NCBI GenBank assembly: GCA_003527225.1
Contig: DPXQ01000145.1
Span: forward strand, 1 to 6,032
From: Rhizobium sp.
Lineage (GTDB): Bacteria; Pseudomonadota; Alphaproteobacteria; Rhizobiales; Rhizobiaceae
Length of the DNA stretch: 6,032 bases
Direction of reading: 5' to 3'
Shown one piece after another: positions 1-6,029 of the stretch (its first letter is position 1; each line of letters opens with the position of its first letter). The notes under the pieces were generated by a model. It did not search any database. It was not told where the DNA came from and saw only the letters and a list, made by a program, of their open reading frames with translations. The position numbers and the translations under genes were made by a program.

Positions 1-434
1 TGGATATCCTGTTCTCGCCGGCTGGGACGATGGTCGGCATGGTCTACAACCTCGTCGTCTATCCGATGTTCACCATCTACCTTTCGCTGGTCCGGATCGA
101 CCGTGATCTCCTGCTGGCCGCCTATGACGCCGGCGCGTCGCGCCTTCGGGCCTTCTTTGAAGTCACCCTGCCGCTTTCCCGGCCGGGGCTCTATTCTGGA
201 GGTGTCCTGGTTTTCGTGCTCAGCCTCGGTGCCTTTCTCGAACCCAAGGTGCTCGGCGGAGGCACGTCGCCGCTCGCCTCCGAACTGATCCGCCAGAGCT
301 TCGAGACCCGGGTGAACTGGCCGCTGGGTGCGGCGCTGACCATCGTTCTGATCGCTGTTGGAGCCCTGACGCTGGCATTGGCCGGCCTGCTGGCCATGAA
401 GCGCTCTCCCGCCCTGAGGAGGCCCGGCGCATGA
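1..434 (+). CDS. ABC transporter permease, PotB-like (5'-truncated by window edge)
   Basis: This is the C-terminal 143 residues of an inner-membrane permease of a binding-protein-dependent importer (MetI-like domain). The reading frame is open from base 3 and runs off the left edge, so the ATG at 30 is only an internal methionine. The cytoplasmic EAA loop that docks on the ATPase is visible: AAYDAGAS at fragment residues 39-46, followed by the FFEVTLPLSRPGL stretch. It is flanked by hydrophobic segments around residues 8-30, 63-82 and 107-132. The form matches the PotB/PhnU type of the spermidine/putrescine and 2-aminoethylphosphonate importers, and the substrate cannot be read from the permease alone. 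The stop overlaps the next gene's start as ATGA (431-434), which suggests translational coupling with its partner permease. Roughly half of the protein is outside the window. Confidence 0.9.
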   Translation, partial: DILFSPAGTMVGMVYNLVVYPMFTIYLSLVRIDRDLLLAAYDAGASRLRAFFEVTLPLSRPGLYSGGVLVFVLSLGAFLEPKVLGGGTSPLASELIRQSFETRVNWPLGAALTIVLIAVGALTLALAGLLAMKRSPALRRPGA

Positions 435-1267
435 TCTCCCATCGTCTCAAGGATCGGCTGATCGATATGGGCCTGGTCGGCAGCCTCGCCCTGCTGCTTG
501 TGTTCTTCTACATCCCGATCGTTACCCTCGTCGCCTTCTCCTTCACCTCCAGCCGGGTGCTGACCCTGCCGATCGAGGGCTTCTCGCTTGACTGGTACGG
601 CGAACTGTTCAGCAAGCCGGATTTCCTCCCGGCGGTCGCCAATTCCGCCATGGTCGCTGCGGTATCGACCGTGTTTGCCACGCTCCTGGGCACGGCCGGC
701 GCGATTGCCTGGATCCGCTACCGGTTCCGCCTGCAGAATGCCTTCCGGCTGGTGACCTTCGCGCCGCTCCTGTTCCCGCAATTGCTGCTCGGCGTGGTCA
801 TGCTGCTGTGGTTCTCGGTGCTGGGCAATTGGCTCGGCTTCTCGACCGGCCTCGTCACGGTGATCATCGGCCATGTCGTCTACATCACACCGTTCGCACT
901 GGTGATCGTCGCCGTGCAGGTCTACGGCTTCGACGACACGCTCGAGGACGCCGCGCGCGATGCGGGCGCGAGCGGCTGGGAGGTCTTTCGCGAGGTCACC
1001 TTTCCGCTGCTCTGGCCCGGCATCTTCTCGGCCGCCATCTTCGCCTTCCTGCTGTCCTGGGGCAACTTCTACGTCTCCTATTCGCTGGCCGGAACGGCAC
1101 GGACGCTGCCGATCTTCGTCTACAGCGGCATCGCGGTCGGCTCTTCGCCGATCTATCCGGCGCTGGCGACGCTCAATTTCATCCCGGCCCTCATTCTGGT
1201 CGCGTTCGGTGAACTGCTGCGCCGCCGGGCCCTGAAGCGCCAGTCCATGCCAGCCACCGAGGAATAG
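431..1267 (+). CDS. ABC transporter permease, PotC-like
   Basis: This is the second inner-membrane permease of the same importer: 278 residues, the usual length for PotC-type subunits, and complete. About six hydrophobic segments can be seen (roughly residues 15-38, 68-94, 105-131, 138-162, 196-218 and 243-262). The EAA loop lies at about 172-197 (EDAARDAGAS, then REVTFPLLWPG) and contacts the ATPase. The start is supported by a strong GAGGAGG ribosome binding site at 416-422, eight bases upstream of the ATG, located inside the end of the previous gene. With the upstream permease it would form a heterodimeric channel; the ATPase and periplasmic binding protein must lie elsewhere, most likely upstream. 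Polyamine import is the default guess from family resemblance. Other small substrates, such as aminoethylphosphonate, are equally possible. Confidence 0.92.
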   Translation: MISHRLKDRLIDMGLVGSLALLLVFFYIPIVTLVAFSFTSSRVLTLPIEGFSLDWYGELFSKPDFLPAVANSAMVAAVSTVFATLLGTAGAIAWIRYRFRLQNAFRLVTFAPLLFPQLLLGVVMLLWFSVLGNWLGFSTGLVTVIIGHVVYITPFALVIVAVQVYGFDDTLEDAARDAGASGWEVFREVTFPLLWPGIFSAAIFAFLLSWGNFYVSYSLAGTARTLPIFVYSGIAVGSSPIYPALATLNFIPALILVAFGELLRRRALKRQSMPATEE

Positions 1268-1270
1268 ACA

Positions 1271-2434
1271 ATGACGATCCACACCCAGGCCGTGGCCAGC
1301 AACTGGAGCTTTCCGACCGAGGTCCGTTTCGGCAATGGCCGGATACGGGAGATCGGAGCCGCCGTCCGAGCCCTTGGTGCGTCGTCGCCGCTGGTCGTGA
1401 CCGACGCCGGCCTCAAGGACCTCTTCCCGGTGCAAAGGGCGCTGGAAGCGCTTCGCGAGGCGGGGCTGGAGCCCGGCCTATTCTTCAACGTGAAGCCCAA
1501 TCCGACCGGCCGCAACGTCGCTGACGGCGTCGAGGTCCTGCGCAGCGGAGGGCACGACCTGGTCGTGGCGATCGGCGGCGGCAGTGCGCTGGATGCGGCC
1601 AAGGCCATCGCGCTGATGTCGTCCCAGACGATCTCCATGTGGGATCTGGAGGACATCGGCGACAACTGGAAGCGCGTCGATACTGCCCGCCTAGTGCCGG
1701 TCATCGCCGTTCCGACCACGGCCGGCACGGGTTCCGAGCTCGGCCGCTCCTCGGTCATCACCAGGGACGACGAGCACCGCAAGGTCATCGTCTTCCATCC
1801 GCGCATGATGCCGAACATCGTCATCATGGATCCCGAGTTGACGGCCGGACTGCCGGCGCACATCACGGCTGCAACCGGCATGGACGCGCTTTCGCATGCG
1901 CTTGAGGCCCTGTCTTCTCCGACCTTCCACCCGATGGCCGAAGGGATCGCGCTGAACGCCCTGCAACTGATCAAGACCTGGCTGCCGGTGGCGGTTGCGG
2001 AAGGCCAGAACCTCGAGGCGCGCGGCCAGATGCTGGTCGCGTCGGGTATGGGCTGCGTCGCCCTGCAGAAGGGGCTGGGCGCCATCCATGCCCTGGCGCA
2101 TCCGCTCGGGGCCCTGCATGACGCCCATCATGGCCTGCTGAACGCGGTGCTGATGCCCTACGTGCTGGAGTTCAACGCCCCGGCCATCAAGGACAAGCTG
2201 GAACTGCTGGCCCGGCTGCTCGACCTGCCGGTGACCCGGGCGGCCGGGGTGATCGACTGGATCTTCGACCTGCGCGAGACTTTGGAGATACCGCAGACAC
2301 TGAGGGCCATGGGACTTGCCGACATCGACGAGGAGAGGATCGTGGCCATGGCCGAGGTGGATCCCTGCGCCGGCGGCAATCCGGTCCGGCTCGATCGCCC
2401 GGGGCTGCTGAGCATTCTTCGCGCCGCCCGTTGA
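1271..2434 (+). CDS. Iron-containing alcohol dehydrogenase
   Basis: This is a 387-residue group III (Fe-ADH) NAD(P)-dependent oxidoreductase, the normal full length for the FucO/YiaY/AdhB type, and cytoplasmic. The N-terminal dinucleotide domain carries IGGGSALDAAK at 101-111 and the PTTAGTGSE signature at 148-156. The metal site is complete by alignment to FucO: Asp205 and His209 in MDALSHALEA, His273 in AIHALAHPLG, and His287 in AHHGLLNA. His277 matches the conserved extra histidine near the nicotinamide. The start has GAGGAA at 1259-1264, six bases upstream, and begins 3 bases after the permease stop, so it belongs to the transporter operon. It probably interconverts an alcohol and an aldehyde produced in catabolism of the imported compound. 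The exact substrate cannot be told from sequence, as family members act on propanediol, ethanol, hydroxybutyrate and others. Confidence 0.93.
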   Translation: MTIHTQAVASNWSFPTEVRFGNGRIREIGAAVRALGASSPLVVTDAGLKDLFPVQRALEALREAGLEPGLFFNVKPNPTGRNVADGVEVLRSGGHDLVVAIGGGSALDAAKAIALMSSQTISMWDLEDIGDNWKRVDTARLVPVIAVPTTAGTGSELGRSSVITRDDEHRKVIVFHPRMMPNIVIMDPELTAGLPAHITAATGMDALSHALEALSSPTFHPMAEGIALNALQLIKTWLPVAVAEGQNLEARGQMLVASGMGCVALQKGLGAIHALAHPLGALHDAHHGLLNAVLMPYVLEFNAPAIKDKLELLARLLDLPVTRAAGVIDWIFDLRETLEIPQTLRAMGLADIDEERIVAMAEVDPCAGGNPVRLDRPGLLSILRAAR

Positions 2435-2514
2435 GGGCCTGTCCCCTCCACCATTCTCCCGGTGCTGGGGTGCTTCCGGTCCTAGCCGTTTTCTACGAGG
2501 AGGCGCGGGGGCCT
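2435..2514. other. Convergent intergenic gap, no clear terminator
   Basis: This is the 80-base gap between the dehydrogenase stop and the stop of the oppositely oriented PNPOx-like gene. A short stem (GAGGC at 2500-2504 with GCCTC at 2511-2515) is present but has no T-run on either strand. I see no other structure, so how the two converging transcripts end is unclear. Confidence 0.5.
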
Positions 2515-3516
2515 CTAATCGCCGGAAGCGGCCGCGAGCCGGCGTTCGACTTCGTTCCAGCTGCCGGTCGCAAGGCTGCTCGGCGACAGGCCGTCCGGTG
2601 CGAACGTCCAGCGCAGCGGCAGCGCGTCGGGACGCCAGGCAATCTTCTCCGGCGTCACCCGCCACAGGCGCTCCGCCCCCTCGAAGGCAGCGATCTCGCG
2701 GGAAGCGAGAATGACCTCGACCGTACCCGTCACCTGCAGCAACCCGCCCGTTTCATGATCGATGAACAGCAGCCCGGCCCGCGGATTGACGAGGAAATTG
2801 CCGAGCGTGTTGAAGAAGCGGTTGCCGGAGAAGTCCGGCACGGTGAGGCTCCCGTCGGGCCCGACGCGGACGAAACCCGGCTTGCCGCCGCGGTGCGAAA
2901 CGTCCACCTGCCGCCCCGCATCGTCGCGGTCCGCATGGGAGGCGACGAAGAAGGTGTCGGCGACCTCGACGATCCGGCGGGTGTCGCCATCCAGATGGTC
3001 GCTGAAGACAGTCGTCGGCGCGTGCTGAACAGAGGGATCGCGAACCCAGTGGAAGTGGCGGTTCTGGATGTAGCGCGGGCAGTTGCCGAAGCTCTGGCCA
3101 ACGCTGACGGTAAAGCGATCGTCCGAACGTCGGCTGATCGTGCCGTTCAGCCGGTTGCGCCGGCGAGTAAGGAGATCGACGCCGACGAGACCGACCGGAT
3201 CACCGTCCTCCATGCCGCTCTCGGCCGGATCGGTCGGATCGCGCCGGGCCTCGACCGTCAGCGTCAGGGGATCGGGCGACTGGAGGAAGCCCGGTGCCCC
3301 GGCGCGGATCGTTGCCCAGGGTGCTCCATCCGGATCGACGGCGCCGATGACGATGAAGGGCAACAGAGGATAGAACTCGCGGTGCTGGTCGAGCAGGAAC
3401 GGACGCAAGACCTTGCGGCCGATCGGATCCATCTGCGCGGCAACCCCTGCCGCGCGCTGCAGTTCCAGTTCGCCCGGATGCCAGGGCGAAGCCGCCCCTT
3501 CAATGCCATCGGTCAT
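2515..3516 (-). CDS. Pyridoxamine 5'-phosphate oxidase-like FMN split-barrel protein
   Basis: This 333-residue protein belongs to the PNPOx-like flavin split-barrel superfamily, in the long two-lobed form common in proteobacteria. The N-terminal half has the typical run WHPGE (12-16), QHREFYPLLPFIVIGAV (44-60) and AGAPGFLQSPDP (72-83). The middle carries SFGNCPRYIQNR (142-153), a recognisable signature of this subgroup. The C-terminal lobe has DVSHRGGKPGFVRV (205-218) and PDFSGNRFFNTLGN (227-240), followed by NPRAGLLF (244-251), which resembles the FMN-binding strand region. Some relatives carry a fused ferredoxin-reductase domain; this one does not. The ATG is preceded by GGGAG (complement of 3523-3527) at good spacing. 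It lies 35 bases downstream of the glutathione S-transferase gene, so the two are probably co-transcribed. No substrate is assigned; a flavin-dependent redox or detoxification role is inferred from context. Confidence 0.85.
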   Translation of the reverse strand: MTDGIEGAASPWHPGELELQRAAGVAAQMDPIGRKVLRPFLLDQHREFYPLLPFIVIGAVDPDGAPWATIRAGAPGFLQSPDPLTLTVEARRDPTDPAESGMEDGDPVGLVGVDLLTRRRNRLNGTISRRSDDRFTVSVGQSFGNCPRYIQNRHFHWVRDPSVQHAPTTVFSDHLDGDTRRIVEVADTFFVASHADRDDAGRQVDVSHRGGKPGFVRVGPDGSLTVPDFSGNRFFNTLGNFLVNPRAGLLFIDHETGGLLQVTGTVEVILASREIAAFEGAERLWRVTPEKIAWRPDALPLRWTFAPDGLSPSSLATGSWNEVERRLAAASGD

Positions 3517-3551
3517 CGTCGTCTCCCGTTGGGTGAGGGGCCCGTCAACAG

Positions 3552-4163
3552 TCAGGCCCTGAGGCCGGCCGGGGTGCTGGTGAAACCGACGAAGCCCGGC
3601 AAGGCCTCGATCTGCGCCAGCCAGCGGCGCACTGCGTCATAGGGCTCGAGGTCCACATTGCCTTCCGGTGCATTGGCGATGTAGCTGTAGAGCGCGATAT
3701 CGGCGATCGTCGGCCGGTCGCCGGCGATGAAGGGATGTGCAGTCAGTTCGGCGTCGATCAGCTTGAGGATGCGCTGGGCCCGCGCAATGACCTCGTCGGC
3801 GCGGAAGTTTGCTCCGAAGACGGTGATCAGACGCGCCGCGGCCGGCCCATAGGCGATCTCTCCGGCCGCCACCGAGAGCCATTTCTGCACCTTCGCGATC
3901 GTCGCCAGGTCTTCACCCAGCCAGTCCTTGCGGCCGAGCTTGGTCGCCACATAGACGAGGATGGCATTGGAATCGTTGACCACGACGCCGTCGTCTTCGA
4001 GGACAGGGACCTGGCCGAACGGATTGAGCGCCAGATAGTCTGGCCGCTTGTGTTCTCCGTTCGGCAGGTCGACCTCGACGAGGTCCGCCTTCACGCCGAG
4101 CAGCGAGAGGAAAAGCACGGCGCGGTGGGCATGGCCCGAGAGAGGAAAATGATAGAGCTTCAT
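3552..4163 (-). CDS. Glutathione S-transferase family protein
   Basis: This is a 203-residue soluble enzyme of usual GST length. The N-terminal thioredoxin-fold domain starts [15 protein letters not shown]. Ser9 lies where bacterial theta/beta-like enzymes place the residue that activates glutathione. NPFGQVPVL (47-55) contains the cis-proline Pro53, and Asp64-Ser65 matches the Glu/Asp-Ser pair that holds the gamma-glutamyl group. The all-helical C-terminal domain has [15 protein letters not shown] (148-162) with the conserved T-x-x-D capping box at 152-155. The frame stays open 48 codons further upstream, but that stretch starts with TTG, has no GST homology and contains a tandem repeat. The ATG at 4163 has AAGGA seven bases before it and begins directly at the fold, so I chose it. 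It is the first gene of a probable two-gene operon with the PNPOx-like gene and is divergent from a LysR regulator. Its substrate is unknown. Confidence 0.92.
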   Translation of the reverse strand: MKLYHFPLSGHAHRAVLFLSLLGVKADLVEVDLPNGEHKRPDYLALNPFGQVPVLEDDGVVVNDSNAILVYVATKLGRKDWLGEDLATIAKVQKWLSVAAGEIAYGPAAARLITVFGANFRADEVIARAQRILKLIDAELTAHPFIAGDRPTIADIALYSYIANAPEGNVDLEPYDAVRRWLAQIEALPGFVGFTSTPAGLRA

Positions 4164-4170
4164 GTCGGTT

Positions 4171-4175
4171 TCCTT
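4171..4175 (-). promoter_or_regulatory. Ribosome binding site setting the GST start
   Basis: The complement reads AAGGA, seven bases before the ATG whose last base is at 4161. It supports the short 203-residue form over a TTG-initiated form 48 codons longer. Confidence 0.7.
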
Positions 4176-4211
4176 GGCTGGGTCGATGGCTGGTTCGATG
4201 GCTCGGTCGGG
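4176..4211. repeat. Three tandem 12-bp units in the GST leader
   Basis: The units are GGCTGGGTCGAT (4176-4187), GGCTGGTTCGAT (4188-4199) and GGCTCGGTCGGG (4200-4211). The first two differ at one base; the third is degenerate, with four differences from the second. They lie immediately upstream of the GST ribosome binding site, in the divergent control region. They could be protein-binding repeats, a leader element, or slippage-derived sequence without function. Confidence 0.75.
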
Positions 4212-4247
4212 AGAGCGGTCCCGAAGACACGGCAAGGAGTAGAAGGT

Positions 4248-4276
4248 TTCATTTTCCTGTAGTAGGCAGATATATC
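4248..4276 (+). promoter_or_regulatory. Weak candidate housekeeping promoter for the LysR gene
   Basis: TTCATT (4248-4253) and TATATC (4271-4276) are 17 bases apart in the only AT-rich part of the divergent region. Both hexamers match the sigma-70 consensus poorly. The -10 lies inside the 8-bp palindrome GATATATC (4269-4276), so it could equally serve the minus strand, but I found no good -35 for that direction. Confidence 0.25.
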
Positions 4277-4295
4277 GGTAGTCATCCTCTCGTTT

Positions 4296-4308
4296 ATTGG
4301 AAGCCAAT
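4296..4308. promoter_or_regulatory. Palindrome ATTGG-AAG-CCAAT at the LysR start, possible operator
   Basis: This is a perfect 5-bp inverted repeat with a 3-base spacer, ending two bases before the LysR start codon and covering its probable ribosome binding site (GGAAG, 4299-4303). It could be an autoregulatory site or a small mRNA hairpin. It does not fit the classical T-N11-A LysR box symmetrically, so its role is unproven. Confidence 0.35.
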
Positions 4309-4310
4309 CA

Positions 4311-5207
4311 ATGGATCGCCTCGATGCCATGCGCGTTCTTCTGGCGGCCGTCGAAGGCGGGAGCCTCTCGGCGGCCTCGCGTGCCCTGCATTTGCCGCTG
4401 CCGACCGTCAGTCGCAAGATAGCCGATCTCGAGGCGCATCTCGGCGTTCGCCTCGTCACGCGAACCAGCCGCAGGATCCTGTTGACGGAGGCCGGCGAAG
4501 GCTATGTCAGCGCCGCGCGCGAGATCCTTGGCCGGGTGGAGGAGGCCGAGCGGCGCGCCGCGGGCGAATATCTCGCGCCGAAGGGCGATCTCACCATGAC
4601 CGCCCCGATCGTCTTCGGCCGCCTGCATGTGCTGCCGGTGATCACCGCGTTTCTCAAGGCCTTTCCGGATATCAACATGCGGCTGACGATGAGCGACAGG
4701 AATGTCAGCCTCGCCGACGAGCACATCGACGTGGCGCTGCGGATCAGCCCGCTATCGGAGAACAACCTCATCGCTACCCGCGTCGGCTCGATCCGCCGCA
4801 CCGTCTATGCGAGCCCAGACTATCTGCGACGCCACGCGCGACCGCTCCATCCCCGCGATCTTGGCGCCCACGACTGTGTCGCCTTCGAGGGAATCCTGTC
4901 GGCGCAGTCCTGGATCTTCGAGGAAGACGGGCAGGATTTCTCCGTGCCCGTGCGGCCGAGATTGTCCGTCAACACCGCCGAGGCGGCGGTGGATGCGGCG
5001 GTGGCGGGTCTGGGGATCACAAGGGTCATGTCCTATCAGGCCCGTCATGCCGTGGACAACGGCCTGCTCTTGCCCCTGCTGGAGGCCTTCGAACGACCGG
5101 CAACCCCCGTTCACCTCGTGCATCTGTCGCAAGGGCTCATACCTTTGAAGCTCAGGGCCTTCCTCGATTTTGCCGCTCCGCGCCTGCGGGCCGCGCTGCT
5201 GCGATAG
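4311..5207 (+). CDS. LysR family transcriptional regulator
   Basis: This is a 298-residue LysR-type regulator, the standard length. The N-terminal winged helix-turn-helix covers about residues 1-60, with the helices in GGSLSAASRALHLPLPTVSR (16-35) and the wing and linker helix in LVTRTSRRILLTEAGEGY (48-65). A linker helix (66-88) precedes the periplasmic-binding-protein-like effector domain, about 92-290. The short spacing, the GDLTMTAPIVFGRLHVLPV stretch (92-110) and the ending VHLVHLSQGLIPLKLRAFLDF (267-287) resemble the CrgA-like subgroup. The start has GGAAG seven bases upstream. It is transcribed away from the GST/PNPOx pair, the classic arrangement for a regulator controlling its divergent neighbour. 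The ligand is unknown; an electrophilic or aromatic compound handled by the GST is a guess. Confidence 0.94.
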   Translation: MDRLDAMRVLLAAVEGGSLSAASRALHLPLPTVSRKIADLEAHLGVRLVTRTSRRILLTEAGEGYVSAAREILGRVEEAERRAAGEYLAPKGDLTMTAPIVFGRLHVLPVITAFLKAFPDINMRLTMSDRNVSLADEHIDVALRISPLSENNLIATRVGSIRRTVYASPDYLRRHARPLHPRDLGAHDCVAFEGILSAQSWIFEEDGQDFSVPVRPRLSVNTAEAAVDAAVAGLGITRVMSYQARHAVDNGLLLPLLEAFERPATPVHLVHLSQGLIPLKLRAFLDFAAPRLRAALLR

Positions 5208-5279
5208 CCGCCGTTCCAGGATTTGACGCCAGCACGCCGCCGCCCACAGGGTGAACGCAAGAAAAACCTTCCGGCAGCG

Positions 5280-5307
5280 GGAACCTCGAGCAGGCGTTCG
5301 GCGTTTT
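5280..5307 (+). promoter_or_regulatory. Candidate EcfG-type general stress promoter
   Basis: GGAAC (5280-5284), a 17-base spacer, then CGTTTT (5302-5307) match the GGAAC-N16/17-CGTT consensus known for the alphaproteobacterial general stress sigma factor (EcfG / RpoE2 / SigT). Transcription would begin near 5312-5314, directly in front of the AAAGGAGG ribosome binding site, giving a very short leader to the gene at 5330. Confidence 0.68.
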
Positions 5308-5313
5308 GCGCGT

Positions 5314-5321
5314 AAAGGAGG
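5314..5321 (+). promoter_or_regulatory. Strong ribosome binding site setting the DUF2188-like start
   Basis: AAAGGAGG lies eight bases before the ATG at 5330. An in-frame TTG at 5306 would overlap the predicted -10 element and lie upstream of this site, so it is excluded. Confidence 0.8.
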
Positions 5322-5329
5322 AGTTCGTC

Positions 5330-5581
5330 ATGGCTGAGGTCTATTGCGATGTCGTTCCACACGCGAACGGATGGGTTTTTCTCTCGGACAGGGGCCAGTC
5401 GCCGGCCTATCCGACCTATCGCCTCGCCGTCGAGGCGGCGCACCGGCATATGCAGGCCGTGGGAAAACGGCGCGCCATGATCCTGCGGGAACAGGGTCTG
5501 AACGGTAGCATGCAGCGGATTGGCGAAATCTCGATCTATTCCCTCCCGCGCCAGGGACCGGGTGTGGTCGAGGTCCGCTAG
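5330..5581 (+). CDS. Small DUF2188-like hypothetical protein
   Basis: This is an 83-residue soluble protein with no signal peptide or membrane segment. Its layout resembles DUF2188: an N-terminal strand pair, VYCDVVPHANGWVFLSDRG at 4-22, then a helix beginning YRLAVEAAHRHM (30-41) that parallels the AI.AAR helix of that family. It ends with a strand-rich tail (ILREQGLNGSMQRIGEI, 51-67), similar to the IHGRDGRI-type end of DUF2188. The assignment is from pattern memory and needs a profile search. No enzymatic residue set is apparent. It is preceded by a candidate EcfG promoter and an almost perfect ribosome binding site, which suggests strong, stress-linked expression. Its molecular role is unknown. 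It faces the BON-domain gene, whose own upstream region carries a similar promoter. Confidence 0.78.
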   Translation: MAEVYCDVVPHANGWVFLSDRGQSPAYPTYRLAVEAAHRHMQAVGKRRAMILREQGLNGSMQRIGEISIYSLPRQGPGVVEVR

Positions 5582-5686
5582 ACGATGCCACGCAGGTGGT
5601 CCCGGAACACAAATGCGCCCCAGTCACCCTCTCGGATGGCCGGGGTTTATGCGGCTGGATGGCCGATAGGGCGTGTCCGCCGGGTT
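5582..5686. other. Convergent intergenic gap, no clear terminator
   Basis: This is the 105-base gap between the DUF2188-like stop and the BON gene stop. It contains a 9-base direct repeat, GGATGGCCG at 5634-5642 and 5657-5665. It also has a 4-bp stem (CCAC 5588-5591 with GTGG 5596-5599) without a T-run. I see no coding signal and no convincing terminator. Confidence 0.4.
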
Positions 5687-5953
5687 TCAGCCCACTTCGA
5701 GATCGTGGGTGATCTTTTCCACGCCCGGCACGTCCAGGACGATCTCGATCGCGCGATCGATTTCGTCCCGGTCGATCATGGTGCCCGAGAGAAAGATCGT
5801 CGAGCCGGAGGCCGTGACGGAGAGGCGGGAAGCGTCGATACCCTGCGATACCGCCAGTTGCCGGGCGACAGCGGTCTCGAGCGGTTCTTCGTTTCTGTGC
5901 TCCAGTTCCACGACCGGTTTCTCATCGTGAAAGCGCTGCGGCTTGAATACCAT
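5687..5953 (-). CDS. BON domain protein, cytoplasmic
   Basis: This 88-residue protein is a single BON domain (about residues 26-86) behind a short charged N-terminus. Typical features are the initial helix EPLETAVARQLAV, then LSVTASGSTIFLSGTMIDRDEIDRAI across 44-69 with Gly50 and Gly57. The closing VPGVEKITHDLEV (75-87) matches the V.GV..V.N.L pattern of BON repeats. BON domains are thought to bind phospholipid or other interfaces and often occur in osmotic-stress proteins such as OsmY. Unlike OsmY, this protein has no signal peptide and only one copy, so it should be cytoplasmic. The ATG has AAGGAGG (complement of 5959-5965) five bases upstream, and a stress-type promoter candidate lies just beyond. 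Its partner or ligand is unknown. Confidence 0.88.
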   Translation of the reverse strand: MVFKPQRFHDEKPVVELEHRNEEPLETAVARQLAVSQGIDASRLSVTASGSTIFLSGTMIDRDEIDRAIEIVLDVPGVEKITHDLEVG

Positions 5954-5983
5954 GGTGTCCTCCTTGGGCGGCGTATGCGCCCT

Positions 5984-6008
5984 AACGCGCGAAGGGCCGT
6001 TTGGTTCG
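5984..6008 (-). promoter_or_regulatory. Candidate EcfG-type promoter of the BON gene
   Basis: On the minus strand CGAAC (6008-6004), a 16-base spacer, then CGTT (5987-5984) match GGAAC-N16/17-CGTT except for the first base. Transcription would start near 5976, leaving a leader of about 23 bases that contains the AAGGAGG site. The position relative to the gene and the conserved GAAC core make it plausible. The mismatch lowers confidence. Confidence 0.5.
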
Positions 6009-6029
6009 CCGATGCCGGCGGAGTTTTTT
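6005..6029 (+). terminator. Intrinsic-terminator-like hairpin, orphan
   Basis: TTCGCCG (6005-6011) pairs with CGGCGGA (6016-6022) through seven positions including one G-T pair, across a 4-base loop, and is followed by a run of six T at 6024-6029. The T-run fits transcription on the plus strand only. No plus-strand gene ends nearby: the last plus-strand gene stops at 5581, and the BON gene runs the other way. Confidence 0.45.

Noticed and set aside
191..1435. Long minus-strand open frame of 414 codons opposite the permeases and the dehydrogenase start
   Set aside because: It is antisense to two genes with clear family motifs; its product is a low-complexity mix rich in Arg, Asp, Glu and Gln, typical of an antisense frame in GC-rich DNA.
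2500..2515. GAGGC/GCCTC hairpin as a terminator between the convergent genes
   Set aside because: It has only five pairs and no T-run on either strand.
1691..2665. Minus-strand open frame of 324 codons opposite the alcohol dehydrogenase
   Set aside because: The dehydrogenase has complete metal and nucleotide motifs; this frame is its shadow and matches nothing I recognise.
2431..3642. Plus-strand open frame of 403 codons across the PNPOx-like gene
   Set aside because: The opposite strand carries recognisable PNPOx-family signatures along its full length; this frame shows none and also overlaps the GST end.
4164..4307. 48-codon N-terminal extension of the GST
   Set aside because: It starts with TTG, lacks a ribosome binding site, includes the 12-bp repeat, and the GST fold starts at the downstream ATG, which has AAGGA.
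5223..5251. TTGACG at 5223-5228 as a -35 box for the DUF2188-like gene
   Set aside because: No acceptable -10 hexamer lies 16-18 bases downstream (ACAGGG or neighbours), and the EcfG-type promoter is closer and better.
5634..5665. 9-base direct repeat GGATGGCCG as a possible site or attachment repeat
   Set aside because: It is short, GC-rich and isolated, with no integrase or element boundary nearby; it could easily occur by chance.
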